Origin: Paraburkholderia madseniana
GTDB taxonomy: Bacteria > Pseudomonadota > Gammaproteobacteria > Burkholderiales > Burkholderiaceae
Direction: 5' to 3'
Assembly (NCBI RefSeq): GCF_009690905.1
Contig: NZ_VOSW01000041.1
Location: 1 to 64,000 of the forward strand
Length of the DNA: 64,000 nt
The notes beneath the pieces were generated by a model, which was not told where the DNA came from, did no database searches, and worked only from the letters and a program-made list of their open reading frames with translations. Made by a program: the position numbers and the translations under genes. This document shows positions 18,192-26,996 of the stretch, one piece after another (positions within the stretch are counted from its first letter, which is position 1; every line of letters starts with the position of its first letter).

Positions 18192-18261
18192 TGGCGTTGC
18201 GTGTCGATGTTAGGAAAGGTCGTCGCGCAGCTCGCGAGCCGCGTGCCAGACAGCATCGGGA

Positions 18262-19314
18262 TCACTGCGCGAGGCGCGGTTCAATGTACGCTCCGTAGTT
18301 GGGTCCGACGCCGCTCGCAGATGTCGGTATCCTGTAACCCGCGACGAAATGCCCCTGAATGTATTTGTCGCTACCTCCAACCGATGCGTCGACGTAGAAC
18401 GCGGCGAAAGCGACGATCGGAACATACGCCTTAATGTCGATTTGCGCCGCGACGGGAATGACGATTGTGACGTTCGTCGGCACCGAACTGTACAGCGTCG
18501 TTTTCGCGCCGGGTTCGACCCAGATGCTGTCGCCGATGCTCAGCGGCGTTGGATTGCCGTTCGCGATCAGCGAGCGAACGGTCGGCACGTTGTTCGCGTT
18601 GATCAGGAATGACGTCCACTGGCCGGCAGAACACGATGCCCCATAGACTTGACCGTTCGTAATGTTGAATTCGTAAGGCTGACCCGTCGATGGGTCGATC
18701 ATGGGTTGATTGGTCTGCGCGTTCCAGTACTGGTTGAAAATGCACTGGTCCAGCACGACGGGAAACAGGCCGCCCGCGCCGACCGTCCCTGGCGACGCAG
18801 CCACGGCTACGGCAGTGGCGCTGCCGGGCGTGCTCAGCAGGTTCAGCAGGCCGCCCAGAAACAGATTGATCGCACCCCCGTTCTGGTTTGCCGCGCGCGT
18901 CACAATTACCTGCACTGCGGGCGCATCGTCGAGGCCCGGCGAAATCGTTGTCGGCTGAATGCCGGCTGGGCTGCCCGACAGGTTCCAGTAACCGGTCTGA
19001 ATCGCGCCCGTCGTCAGCTTCTGCTGATCGGAGCGGTTTAGCGAGACGCTGTTACTTGCTGCGGTTTGCGCCAGAGCCCAGTTCGGCCCGCTAGTGCCGG
19101 CAGCCAATAGCGCGGCCGCACCGCTCAGCGCCGCGGCGTCGGCCGCATTTTGCAGTTCATTGCGCACCACGCTGACACGCGCAAGGTCGACTGCGAATGC
19201 GCCGAAGCTCAGCAACGCTACGAGGAACAACACGAAGAAGAGCGCCACGGAGCCGCGTTGCCGACTCAGGGGGCGGGATGGCTGAATTCGCGACGGGTTG
19301 GCAGTGCGCTTCAT
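18262..19314 (-). CDS. tadG: Tad pilus assembly protein TadG
   Basis: A 350-residue protein. Near the N-terminus SRQRGSVALFFVLFLVALL is a type IV pilin-like signal followed by a hydrophobic helix and the TadG-typical AVDLARVSVVRNELQNAADA and ALSGAAALLAAG. The rest is an extracytoplasmic domain rich in Gly, Asn and Thr with two Cys residues. TadG is a minor pilus-associated protein thought to anchor or adjust Flp pili at the envelope. The start at 19314 is chosen because the pilin-like signal then follows a short basic leader and the gene begins 8 bp after tadE ends. Confidence 0.9.
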   Translation of the reverse strand: MKRTANPSRIQPSRPLSRQRGSVALFFVLFLVALLSFGAFAVDLARVSVVRNELQNAADAAALSGAAALLAAGTSGPNWALAQTAASNSVSLNRSDQQKLTTGAIQTGYWNLSGSPAGIQPTTISPGLDDAPAVQVIVTRAANQNGGAINLFLGGLLNLLSTPGSATAVAVAASPGTVGAGGLFPVVLDQCIFNQYWNAQTNQPMIDPSTGQPYEFNITNGQVYGASCSAGQWTSFLINANNVPTVRSLIANGNPTPLSIGDSIWVEPGAKTTLYSSVPTNVTIVIPVAAQIDIKAYVPIVAFAAFYVDASVGGSDKYIQGHFVAGYRIPTSASGVGPNYGAYIEPRLAQ

Positions 19315-19322
19315 CTTCACCC

Positions 19323-19796
19323 TCACTCGTAATTCATCGCAGTTGTAGCCGTCAGCGTGACCGGGCCGGTCAGTGAACTGAAAGCAGAACCCACAACAAG
19401 GCCCTGGTACTGATAAGTCACCGTGACCGTCAATGGACTGCCGGGAGACGTGCCGCCTGACTGATCTACCGTAACGGTGGGTGTTGTAGCCGTGCCTCCA
19501 GTGACAAGATTCTGCTGCGTGTAATTCAGCGCGACATTGCTGATCTGGGTAACCGACAACTGGGGAATCCGCACTACCACCCCGGCGCGGGCCGCTTCCC
19601 GACTCGCATTGGTAATGACCGCCTTGTCGCACAACAGCAGGCTGACGTCGATAATGCCGAACAGCACCAGCATGAGGAACGGAAACACCAGAACGAATTC
19701 GAGCGCGATCACTCCGCGCTCGGCGCCGGCACGCGACCCACGTTGCGCCCGGACGGGGCAACGCGACGGGTTGACGGCGAGCGCGCGCTGATTCAT
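19323..19796 (-). CDS. tadE: Minor pseudopilin TadE
   Basis: A 157-residue pseudopilin. A 28-residue basic leader ends AERG, followed by VIALEFVLVFPFLMLVLFGI, with Glu at position +5 of the mature chain, the signature cut by the Tad prepilin peptidase. It continues with SREAARAGVV, typical of TadE, and a beta-rich Thr/Gly-rich C-terminal domain. TadE and TadF/G are needed for Flp pilus assembly. The start overlaps the tadD stop by four bases (ATGA), indicating translational coupling. Confidence 0.93.
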   Translation of the reverse strand: MNQRALAVNPSRCPVRAQRGSRAGAERGVIALEFVLVFPFLMLVLFGIIDVSLLLCDKAVITNASREAARAGVVVRIPQLSVTQISNVALNYTQQNLVTGGTATTPTVTVDQSGGTSPGSPLTVTVTYQYQGLVVGSAFSSLTGPVTLTATTAMNYE

Positions 19797-20656
19797 TTCG
19801 GCGCCTCTGCGGGCGGCGAAACGCTTGCCGCTGTGGCCTTGCCGTCTGTACGCCGGGTATCTGAAGGATACCCGGCGAGCCTGTCGCGCAGCGATTGATA
19901 AAAGCGCAGGTTGTCGTCGGCCGAAGACGGCGGCAGATCGACCAGCAGGATCTTCTTCGCCGCCTCCGCGTTGCCGAGCATCCCGTACGCGAGAGCCAGG
20001 TTCTGGCGCGCCTGCAGAGGTGCATCCGGCAGGCCTGCGACGTCGAGCAGAGTGTTGGCGGCCTGACGGGGCTTATTCTCAAGAATGAAAGACAGGCCCA
20101 GGTTGATGCGCAAACCCTGTACCTCCGGGTGCGCCGCGAGCGCGCTGCGATAGATTGCCTGCGCGTCCGCGTGGCGGCCCTGAAGGTCGAGCACCGCGCC
20201 GAGACCCTCGCACGCCACAGGATCGTCAGGCTGGCTGGCTAGCAGCCCGCGATATAGCGCCGCTGCATCGTCAAGCCGGCGCTGCCGCAACGCCACGCGT
20301 GCGAGACCGAGTTGCGCTGCCGGCTTCACCAGGGTCTGCAGCGCGGCGAGCTGGTAAAGCGCTCGGGCTCGCTCGAGGTCGCCGGCCAGGTACATTGCAT
20401 CGCCCAGACCGAGTTGCGCCTCGGGCGAGTTCGGGTTTGCCGCGAGCGCTTTTTCGAACAGTGTGCTCGCAAGCTCGACATCACCACCTCGCAAAGCACT
20501 GTCGGCGACGCGCAGATCGCTCGTTCCGTCGATGTTGCGCGACGACGAGATGGGGCGCGGGTTAAAACTGCCGCCGTTGGCGCAACCCGTCAGCAAAACG
20601 ACGGCACACGGCAGCGCTATGACGATGGAGCGCAGCAACGTTGGGGAAATTTTCAT
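19793..20656 (-). CDS. tadD: Tad pilus lipoprotein TadD (TPR)
   Basis: A 287-residue lipoprotein. The signal peptide ends at the lipobox LLTGC, followed by a Gly/Asn linker. The mature part is a series of tetratricopeptide repeats from about residue 50 to 250, including NPNSPEAQLGLGDAMYLAGD and CEGLGAVLDLQGRHADAQAI. TadD is an outer-membrane pilotin-like protein that helps assembly or localisation of the CpaC secretin. The real start (20656) overlaps the tadC stop as ATGA. A much longer open frame upstream in the same phase is only antisense-like extension over tadC. Confidence 0.93.
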   Translation of the reverse strand: MKISPTLLRSIVIALPCAVVLLTGCANGGSFNPRPISSSRNIDGTSDLRVADSALRGGDVELASTLFEKALAANPNSPEAQLGLGDAMYLAGDLERARALYQLAALQTLVKPAAQLGLARVALRQRRLDDAAALYRGLLASQPDDPVACEGLGAVLDLQGRHADAQAIYRSALAAHPEVQGLRINLGLSFILENKPRQAANTLLDVAGLPDAPLQARQNLALAYGMLGNAEAAKKILLVDLPPSSADDNLRFYQSLRDRLAGYPSDTRRTDGKATAASVSPPAEAPK

Positions 20657-21603
20657 TTGAAGACCGCTATCAGGCGAATCACAGCCGGGCCGGCCGCTAT
20701 CAGGCCCACCGTCGGCAGGATGAAGAACATCATTGGCAACGTCATCTTGGTTGCAAGTTTCGCGGCCTTTTCTTCGAGCGTCATCATCTGCGCGGTCCGC
20801 TCGGCACGTGACAGCATGCGCAGCGAGTGGGTGATTGGAGTGCCGTACTGTTGCGACTGAATCAGCGTGGTCACGAGCGCGCGCACCGAGGGCAAACCGA
20901 TTCGCGCCGCCAGGTGGCGCAAGGCGCCCGCACTGTCGCCGCTGACCTGCAGTTCGTCGCCGGTTACGGCAAACTCGTCGGCAAGCGGCGGACAGATCGT
21001 CTTCAGTTCTCGTGCGACGCGCTTCACGCCGACCACCAGACTGTTGCCCGCGTTGGTGCAGATCACCAGCAGGTCGAGCGCGTCGGGCAGACACGAAGCT
21101 ATCGCCTTTTGCCGGCGGCTGATCAGCGTGTTCAGCGCAAGCTCGGGCAGCATCATCCCAACGATGAACACGCCGCCCATCATCAGTGCTCGAAACACAA
21201 AATACTCGCCAATGCGTGGCACATACGGACCGAGCACAATTGCCACCAGCGCGAACAACGCGCCGACCAGCAGCTTGAAGCCGATCATCATCGAAACCGC
21301 CCGGCGCTCGCGAAATCCGGCCCGGACCAACTGCTCGCCCAGCTGGTTGCGCTGCGCCGCACCGCCCACTGGCACGCGTTCGCCGAGCGATGCAAAGCGC
21401 TTCAGCAGGCGTTGCCAAAGGTCCGCTACGTGCTCTTCCGCGCGCAATGGTGGATGCGAGTCCGCGCGCATTGCGGCGATACGCGCGCGATGTGCGATGC
21501 GACGGCGGGTGCTGCGCGGCCGCATCAGCGCAAGCAGTAGTCCGCCGCAGAGCAGGAGCACCAGCGCAAGGTCGCGCACGGCATCAGAGTCAATAAAGTT
21601 CAT
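20653..21603 (-). CDS. tadC: Tad inner-membrane platform protein TadC
   Basis: A 316-residue type II secretion F-like protein. It has hydrophobic segments at about residues 10-27, 100-145 and 285-305, with the GspF/TadC cytoplasmic region between them (CLPDALDLLVICTNAGNSL, LVTTLIQSQQYGTPITHSLR). With TadB it forms the inner-membrane platform that couples the TadA ATPase to pilin polymerisation. Overlaps by ATGA on both sides (21600-21603 with tadB, 20653-20656 with tadD) place it firmly in the operon. Confidence 0.94.
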   Translation of the reverse strand: MNFIDSDAVRDLALVLLLCGGLLLALMRPRSTRRRIAHRARIAAMRADSHPPLRAEEHVADLWQRLLKRFASLGERVPVGGAAQRNQLGEQLVRAGFRERRAVSMMIGFKLLVGALFALVAIVLGPYVPRIGEYFVFRALMMGGVFIVGMMLPELALNTLISRRQKAIASCLPDALDLLVICTNAGNSLVVGVKRVARELKTICPPLADEFAVTGDELQVSGDSAGALRHLAARIGLPSVRALVTTLIQSQQYGTPITHSLRMLSRAERTAQMMTLEEKAAKLATKMTLPMMFFILPTVGLIAAGPAVIRLIAVFK

Positions 21604-22577
21604 CGCGACGTGTCCAGATTCGATATTTTTTGAATCAGCGAAAGACCGATGACAAGTAGCACCGCGGCAAGCGTCAGCATCTTGTGGCCAGCGCGTGTGT
21701 GAAACAGCAGGTCGACATACGGCCGGTTGATGACGTACAGGAAGCCCATAATGGCGAAGGGCACCGCGGAAATGATCTTGCTCGCGATTCGGCCCTCCGC
21801 GGTCAACGCTCGGGTCTTCAGACGAATGTCCCTGCGGGTGCGAATGATTCCAGACAAGTTCTCCAGCGTTTCCCCCAGATTTCCACCTGTCTCACGTTGC
21901 AGCAGCAGACACACTGCAAAGAACGAAAAATCGGCGATCTGCAGGCGTACGACTGCTTTGTCGAGCACTTCTTTCAGGTCCGCACCCAGCCGCAGGCTGT
22001 CGCCCATCGTGCGGAAAGTCGAGCGAACCGGTTCCTCGGCCTCCTTGCCAGCGGTGCTGATCGCCTGCACGACCGGGATGCCGGCACGCACCGCCCGGAT
22101 GATGAGGTCGAGCGTATCGGGAAATACCAGCAGAAACCGCGCGCGGAAACGGGCGATCAGAAAGCGATAGGTGAACCGTATCGCGGCGAGCGACATGCAG
22201 GAATAAATAAACAGATGCGACCACCCAGGCAGCGGGGCGAGCCGCACGACGATGAACGCGACCACAGCGCCGGCTATACCACTCGCGCATACGAGACGGA
22301 TGCCGCCCCCGCCGCTTACCGCCCTGATCCGCTGCACATATTGCTGGAACCACCTCTGGAACGCGCCGTAGTCCTTCGGCCGTTCGAATAATGCGCCGCT
22401 CGTGTCTGCTGGCGCAGACTGCTGCCTTGCGGCGCGCACCTGCTGAAGCTCTCTCATGCGCTCCTGAATACGCCGCCGCGGCCGACTGCGTGCGAGATCG
22501 CGCAGCGAAGATACGAGCATGCCTGTCAGCACGATCGCGACGAACGCACCGGCGCCGACGATGTCCGCTGGTGTCAT
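21600..22577 (-). CDS. tadB: Tad inner-membrane platform protein TadB
   Basis: A 325-residue GspF-like protein. An N-terminal membrane anchor (GAFVAIVLTGMLVSSLRDLA) is followed by a basic linker, a pair of hydrophobic helices near residues 110-150, the cytoplasmic F domain with FPDTLDLIIRAVRAGIPVVQ and LLQRETGGNLGETLENLSGI, and C-terminal helices. It is the partner of TadC in the pilus platform. The start overlaps the tadA stop by ATGA at 22574-22577. Confidence 0.94.
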   Translation of the reverse strand: MTPADIVGAGAFVAIVLTGMLVSSLRDLARSRPRRRIQERMRELQQVRAARQQSAPADTSGALFERPKDYGAFQRWFQQYVQRIRAVSGGGGIRLVCASGIAGAVVAFIVVRLAPLPGWSHLFIYSCMSLAAIRFTYRFLIARFRARFLLVFPDTLDLIIRAVRAGIPVVQAISTAGKEAEEPVRSTFRTMGDSLRLGADLKEVLDKAVVRLQIADFSFFAVCLLLQRETGGNLGETLENLSGIIRTRRDIRLKTRALTAEGRIASKIISAVPFAIMGFLYVINRPYVDLLFHTRAGHKMLTLAAVLLVIGLSLIQKISNLDTSR

Positions 22578-23962
22578 GGCCGCATCGCCTCCATCAGGGT
22601 CGTCTCGAGGCCGTAGTAGGCAGCGCGTGTCGCGAACACAGGACGCAACGACGACGACTCGAAGGTGCCTTTCACGTCTTCCTGATAGGCGCTGGCATCG
22701 TAGCGAAACGCGAACAGATCTTGCGTGATGATCACGTCGCCTTCCATGCCCGCCAGCTCAGTCACGCGGGTAACGCGGCGCACGCCGTCGCGCATGCGTT
22801 CGACCTGCAGGATCAGATGTACGGCGCTGGCGATCTGGCGCCTGATCGCCGTAAGCGGCAGGTTCCCGTTCGCCATCATCACCATGCTTTCGAGCCGGGT
22901 GATCGCGTCGCGCGGCGTATTCGCGTGAATGGTCGTCATCGAACCGTCGTGACCGGTGTTCATTGCCTGCAGTACGTCGAATGCCTCGGGACCGCGTGTT
23001 TCGCCCAGAATGATGCGGTCGGGACGCATCCGCAACGCATTGCGCACGAGATCTCTCTGCGTCACCGCGCCGAGTCCCTCGCTGTTCTCTGGGCGCGTTT
23101 CGAGGCTTACGACGTGGGGTTGCTGCAATTGCAGTTCCGCGGCGTCCTCGATAGTCACGACACGTTCGTGTTCGTCAATGTGTTGCGACAGAGCATTGAG
23201 CAAAGTCGTCTTGCCCGAACCTGTACCGCCCGAGATGATGATGTTGAGACGGCACGCGCCGGCGATCTTCAGCAAGCGGACCATCTCCGGCGACATGTTG
23301 CCTTGCTGGGCCATTCTTGCAAGCGTGATATTGCGCCGTGAGAACTTCCGGATCGAGATCGATGCGCCGCGTAGCGCGATCGGCGGCAGCACGACGTTGA
23401 CCCGGCTTCCGTCGGCCAGTCGCGCGTCGACCATCGGGCTGCTTTCGTCGACGCGTCGGCCAACCGCAGCTGCAATGCGCTGCGCGACGTTAGTCACATG
23501 CGCGTTGTCGCGGAACTTCAGCGACGTCAGTTCAAGCCGGCCATGCCGCTCGGCATAGACCTGATCCGGACCGTTGACGAGGATATCCGTCACCGCATCA
23601 TCGGCGAGCAGCGGTTCGATGGGGCCGACGCCAAACATGTCGTTGAGGATTTCGCCGACGATCTGGGCCTGCTCGCCAGGCGTGATGTGCAGCTGTTCGC
23701 GTATCACCGCGTCGGCAGCGATTTCCTCGATGCCTGCGCGCACCTGGTCGCGCGTTTTCATCAGCGCGGCAGACATGTTCATCGATGCAAAAACTACCGC
23801 GCGGATTTTCCTGAAGTTTTCCGAGCGAATCACGGTCTCGTAGCCGTCAGGCGGCGTGCGCGGATGCGGATGCGCAGGCGCAGGCGCAGGCGCCGCGGGC
23901 TGCACGGTTTCTGCGTCGGCGAGCGGCAAAGGCTCCGGGATGGGTTTTTTGGCGCCGAACAT
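22574..23962 (-). CDS. tadA: Tad pilus ATPase TadA (CpaF)
   Basis: A 462-residue secretion ATPase of the VirB11/CpaF branch. It has an N-terminal Pro/Ala-rich linker (10-40) and a regulatory domain to about 240, then Walker A SGGTGSGKTTLLNAL (about 244-258), the Asp box IEDAAELQL, Walker B IILGETRGPE near 318-325, and the His box STTIHANTPRD region. It hydrolyses ATP to drive Flp pilus assembly at the TadBC platform. The TadZ protein encoded immediately upstream would position it at the cell pole. The tadZ stop and tadA start share one base (TGATG). Confidence 0.96.
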   Translation of the reverse strand: MFGAKKPIPEPLPLADAETVQPAAPAPAPAHPHPRTPPDGYETVIRSENFRKIRAVVFASMNMSAALMKTRDQVRAGIEEIAADAVIREQLHITPGEQAQIVGEILNDMFGVGPIEPLLADDAVTDILVNGPDQVYAERHGRLELTSLKFRDNAHVTNVAQRIAAAVGRRVDESSPMVDARLADGSRVNVVLPPIALRGASISIRKFSRRNITLARMAQQGNMSPEMVRLLKIAGACRLNIIISGGTGSGKTTLLNALSQHIDEHERVVTIEDAAELQLQQPHVVSLETRPENSEGLGAVTQRDLVRNALRMRPDRIILGETRGPEAFDVLQAMNTGHDGSMTTIHANTPRDAITRLESMVMMANGNLPLTAIRRQIASAVHLILQVERMRDGVRRVTRVTELAGMEGDVIITQDLFAFRYDASAYQEDVKGTFESSSLRPVFATRAAYYGLETTLMEAMRP

Positions 23963-25179
23963 CAGCCGCTTCTCCGCATTTTGAATAACCGCAGGTGCCA
24001 GGGAGCGGGCGCCGGAGACTCACGGCCGGTGAGGCTGTTTGCAACGCGTTCGATAGCGGCGGCAAACCCCAGAGGCTTCCTGCGATCGCCGAGCGGTTCG
24101 CCCAGGTTTTCGGCCCGCGCAAGGGGCTTTGGATCGTACGGCAATTCGTGCACGACGGCGCGTCCCAGCGCGCGCTTGAAGTCCAGAGGCTGGACGCGGT
24201 CCGCGACGGGTTCGAGCGGATTGTTCAGCAGCACCGAGATCACCGGTTCGCCCGAGCGATCTTCGGTGAAGCGGAGCAGGCGCATGCACTCGCGTGACGC
24301 ATACACGGAAGGATCCGCCACGATGCAGATGACCTGTGATGCGTCGAGCGCCTCTTCGACGATGCGGCCGCTCCGGGCCGGCAGATCGAGCAGCACATAA
24401 TGGAAGCGGCGCTTGAGCGTATTGATCAGGTCGGCGAGCGCACCCGGACGCACGGTGAACTCGGTTTCATAGGGAAGCTCTGACGACAGCGTGAAGAGCC
24501 GTTCACCGGCTGCCACCACCGCTTGATCGAGTGCCTGCGGATCGATGCTGCGCGTGTCCTGCAACAGATCAGTCAGCCCGTTGCCTCCGGGTAGCCCAAG
24601 CGTGGAACCGGCCGCCCCGCCGTGCAGGTTCAGGTCGACGTACACCACATGTCTGAGCGTTTCATCCGTCAGATGTCGCGCGAGCGAGACGGCGATCGTC
24701 GTCACACCTACGCCACCTCGTGCGCCAATGAAGCTGATCACCTTGCCGGTGCGTGCCTGGGCGGACGGATCACGAGCCGACAGTGCGCGCAGGAGCAGTT
24801 CGACCGTCACAGGCTTGACGAGATAGTCCTGGATCCCAATCTCGAGCAGGCTGCGATACAGACCGACATCGTTGCGATCGCCGATCACAACGACGGCGAC
24901 CGACGGCGCACACACGTCGGCCAGTCGAGCGAGGTCCGACAATGGCATGTCGGAGCCGGACACGTCGACCAGCAACTGGCGCGGCGGCCGCGTGAGATTC
25001 TGCAGCAGACGGATCGCGTCGTCGATGTTGCCGATCTGCGCGTGCGCATTCGATATCGCCTGATCGACAATCAGGCTCTTCACGGCATCGACGCTGGTTG
25101 CATCAGAGACAACCGCAAGCAGGTCCGCCGCGTGTGCTGCGGCCGAACTCGCGGGACGAAACATGTCGAGCGCATTCAT
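23962..25179 (-). CDS. tadZ: Pilus localisation protein TadZ/CpaE
   Basis: A 405-residue protein with an atypical receiver-like domain (about 15-135, ending DYLVKPVTVELLLRAL) and a MinD/ParA-type ATPase domain (about 145-340) with the deviant Walker A ARGGVGVTTIAVSLA, where Val replaces the usual Lys as in many CpaE proteins. TadZ localises Tad pilus biogenesis to a cell pole. It starts 10 bp after cpaD ends. The unusual P-loop fits a protein in which ATP binding matters more than hydrolysis. Confidence 0.92.
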   Translation of the reverse strand: MNALDMFRPASSAAAHAADLLAVVSDATSVDAVKSLIVDQAISNAHAQIGNIDDAIRLLQNLTRPPRQLLVDVSGSDMPLSDLARLADVCAPSVAVVVIGDRNDVGLYRSLLEIGIQDYLVKPVTVELLLRALSARDPSAQARTGKVISFIGARGGVGVTTIAVSLARHLTDETLRHVVYVDLNLHGGAAGSTLGLPGGNGLTDLLQDTRSIDPQALDQAVVAAGERLFTLSSELPYETEFTVRPGALADLINTLKRRFHYVLLDLPARSGRIVEEALDASQVICIVADPSVYASRECMRLLRFTEDRSGEPVISVLLNNPLEPVADRVQPLDFKRALGRAVVHELPYDPKPLARAENLGEPLGDRRKPLGFAAAIERVANSLTGRESPAPAPWHLRLFKMRRSG

Positions 25180-25189
25180 GAGGGGCGTG

Positions 25190-25564
25190 TCAGTGTGTCA
25201 ATGGACTTGTCGTCGACGTGGCGTTCGGCTGCTTCACGCGGCCTTCGTCATAGCGGCGCACCGCGCCTGCGGCCGTCGTTGCGTCGGCGCCGGCGTACGG
25301 CAGCGGATCGACGAGATCCTCCGGCCGGGCGAGCATCACCGCGAGATTCGTATACGTCGCGCAGCCGAATGGCATGCTCGCGCGCGCGACGCCCGCATCG
25401 ACCAGATGCGACGGCTGGACCAGCGTCGCGCAGTCCGGCGCGATCGCGTGGCGGCTGTCGAAGCCGATGACCGATGCATCGGGAAGTCCGAGTGGCGGAG
25501 TTGCGGACATGCAGCCGGGCAGCAAAAGCGGCAGCAGTCCAATACCGATCAGTCGAAGGAGCAT
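25190..25564 (-). CDS. cpaD: CpaD family pilus lipoprotein
   Basis: A 124-residue lipoprotein. The signal ends at LLPGC, the mature chain is short and carries SHLVDAGVARASMPFGCATY, TNLAVMLARPEDLVDP and PYAGADATTAAGAVRRYDEG, which match the conserved CpaD core (the FGCATQxNLA-type motif and the R-PxDLxxPR-like motif). CpaD assists the secretin in the outer membrane. It is shorter than alphaproteobacterial CpaD (about 200 residues), which is usual for the beta-proteobacterial version. Confidence 0.88.
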   Translation of the reverse strand: MLLRLIGIGLLPLLLPGCMSATPPLGLPDASVIGFDSRHAIAPDCATLVQPSHLVDAGVARASMPFGCATYTNLAVMLARPEDLVDPLPYAGADATTAAGAVRRYDEGRVKQPNATSTTSPLTH

Positions 25565-25582
25565 GGCATGGTTCCCGATAGG

Positions 25583-26947
25583 TCAATAGACGAAGCCCGC
25601 GGCCCCGACGAGGCGCGGCACGTTCCCCGACAGCGGATCGAGCCCGAGCTTGCTCTGCAGCACATACTCGATGTCGCTGCTCGGCCGCACGATGGTGTCG
25701 ATCGGTTGCCGCAGACGGCCGGGGTCAGCGGGCTGCACGATGTAAGGCGTCACGATGACCACCACTTCGGACTTGTCGTTGAGATAGTTCTTCGACGAGA
25801 ACAGCTTGCCCAATACCGGAAGCTTGCCCAGGCCCGGCAACTCCGAGAGGACGTCGCTGGTCCTGCTCTGCAGCAGTCCGCCAATGGCGAAGCTTTGTCC
25901 ACTCGACAATTCGACGGTGGTCTCGACGCGGCGCACGGTGAGCGCGGGCACCTTGATGCTGTCGATCGTCACGCTGTTGGTCGGATCGATCTCGCTGACT
26001 TCGGGGCGCACCTTGAGGCTGATCCGGTTATCCGACAGCACCGTGGGCGTGAAATCGAGCGACACGCCATAGGGCTTGAACTCGATCGTGATCGAATTGG
26101 TCTGGCCTTGCGGAACCGGGATCGGAAACTCGCCACCTGCGAGGAAACTGGCGGTTTCGCCAGACATCGCGGTGAGGTTCGGTTCCGCGAGCATCGTGAT
26201 CAAGCCTTCCTGATCGAGCGCGTCGAGCACCCCGTCAATCGCCCATTTGCCGGCGTGGAACGCCCCGAGGACCGAGAATGCGCCGGTTGACGAAAGCGTC
26301 GTCGTGGCAGCGGACGCACGGCCGTTGAACAGGCCGCCGATGAAGTTTCCGCTTTGGCCGAGTGCGTTCCAGTTGATGCCCAATTGCTGCGTCACGTTGC
26401 GGTCCACTTCGGTGATGCGCACGCGCAGATTGACCTGGATTGGCCGCGTCAACGTCAGCCGGTTAACCAGCGTCTCCTTGTCGTGCAGATACGGTGTAAG
26501 GGACTGCATCACGGCGTCCGCGGCCGCCGCGTCGGGCACGCGCCCAGCGACCATCAGCGAACCGGGAGCACCCGTCAGGTTCAGCTGAAAGTGCGGGAAG
26601 CGGGCGTCGAGCATACGCTGTATCGATGGCGTATCCGCACTGACCACGACGGTTTCCCGCAGGATCGTGCGATTGTGGGCGCCGAGCGCGAACAAGGTCG
26701 TCGTGCCCGCCTTCTTGCCGAGCACAAATACCGTTTGAGGCGTCGGTACGTGCACGTCCGCGACACCCGGATCGGCGACGAACACCGCGACGGCTGGCTC
26801 GGGCAGGTGCAGCATTTCGCCCCCGCCTGCCGCGACCGCCAGCGACGGATCGATGCTCGCAGCGAGCGCGCCATGCATCAGTGCGACCGTCAGTCCGAAT
26901 CCGGCGATCAACCGCACCTGCACTGCCGAATAGACACGATGCAACAT
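25583..26947 (-). CDS. cpaC: Tad outer-membrane secretin CpaC (RcpA)
   Basis: A 454-residue secretin. It has an N-terminal signal peptide (GFGLTVALMHGALAA), an N-terminal pilus/secretion domain (about 30-110), a BON-like segment, and the C-terminal secretin domain with IPVPQGQTNSITIEFKPYGV, LDFTPTVLSDNRISLKVRPE and TTVELSSGQSFAIGGLLQ. Secretins form the outer-membrane pore through which the Flp pilus exits. It lies between cpaB and cpaD on the same strand with short gaps (49 and 18 bp). Confidence 0.95.
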   Translation of the reverse strand: MLHRVYSAVQVRLIAGFGLTVALMHGALAASIDPSLAVAAGGGEMLHLPEPAVAVFVADPGVADVHVPTPQTVFVLGKKAGTTTLFALGAHNRTILRETVVVSADTPSIQRMLDARFPHFQLNLTGAPGSLMVAGRVPDAAAADAVMQSLTPYLHDKETLVNRLTLTRPIQVNLRVRITEVDRNVTQQLGINWNALGQSGNFIGGLFNGRASAATTTLSSTGAFSVLGAFHAGKWAIDGVLDALDQEGLITMLAEPNLTAMSGETASFLAGGEFPIPVPQGQTNSITIEFKPYGVSLDFTPTVLSDNRISLKVRPEVSEIDPTNSVTIDSIKVPALTVRRVETTVELSSGQSFAIGGLLQSRTSDVLSELPGLGKLPVLGKLFSSKNYLNDKSEVVVIVTPYIVQPADPGRLRQPIDTIVRPSSDIEYVLQSKLGLDPLSGNVPRLVGAAGFVY

Positions 26948-26996
26948 GAATCCTTCCTGTTAATTTCGGGTCTCACCGCCTGGGCAAGCCGAAGGG

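Noticed and set aside
19793..21418. 541-codon frame that would extend TadD upstream over tadC
   Set aside because: The upstream part is Arg/Ala-rich shadow of tadC. The real tadD has its own ATGA-coupled start and lipoprotein signal at 20656.
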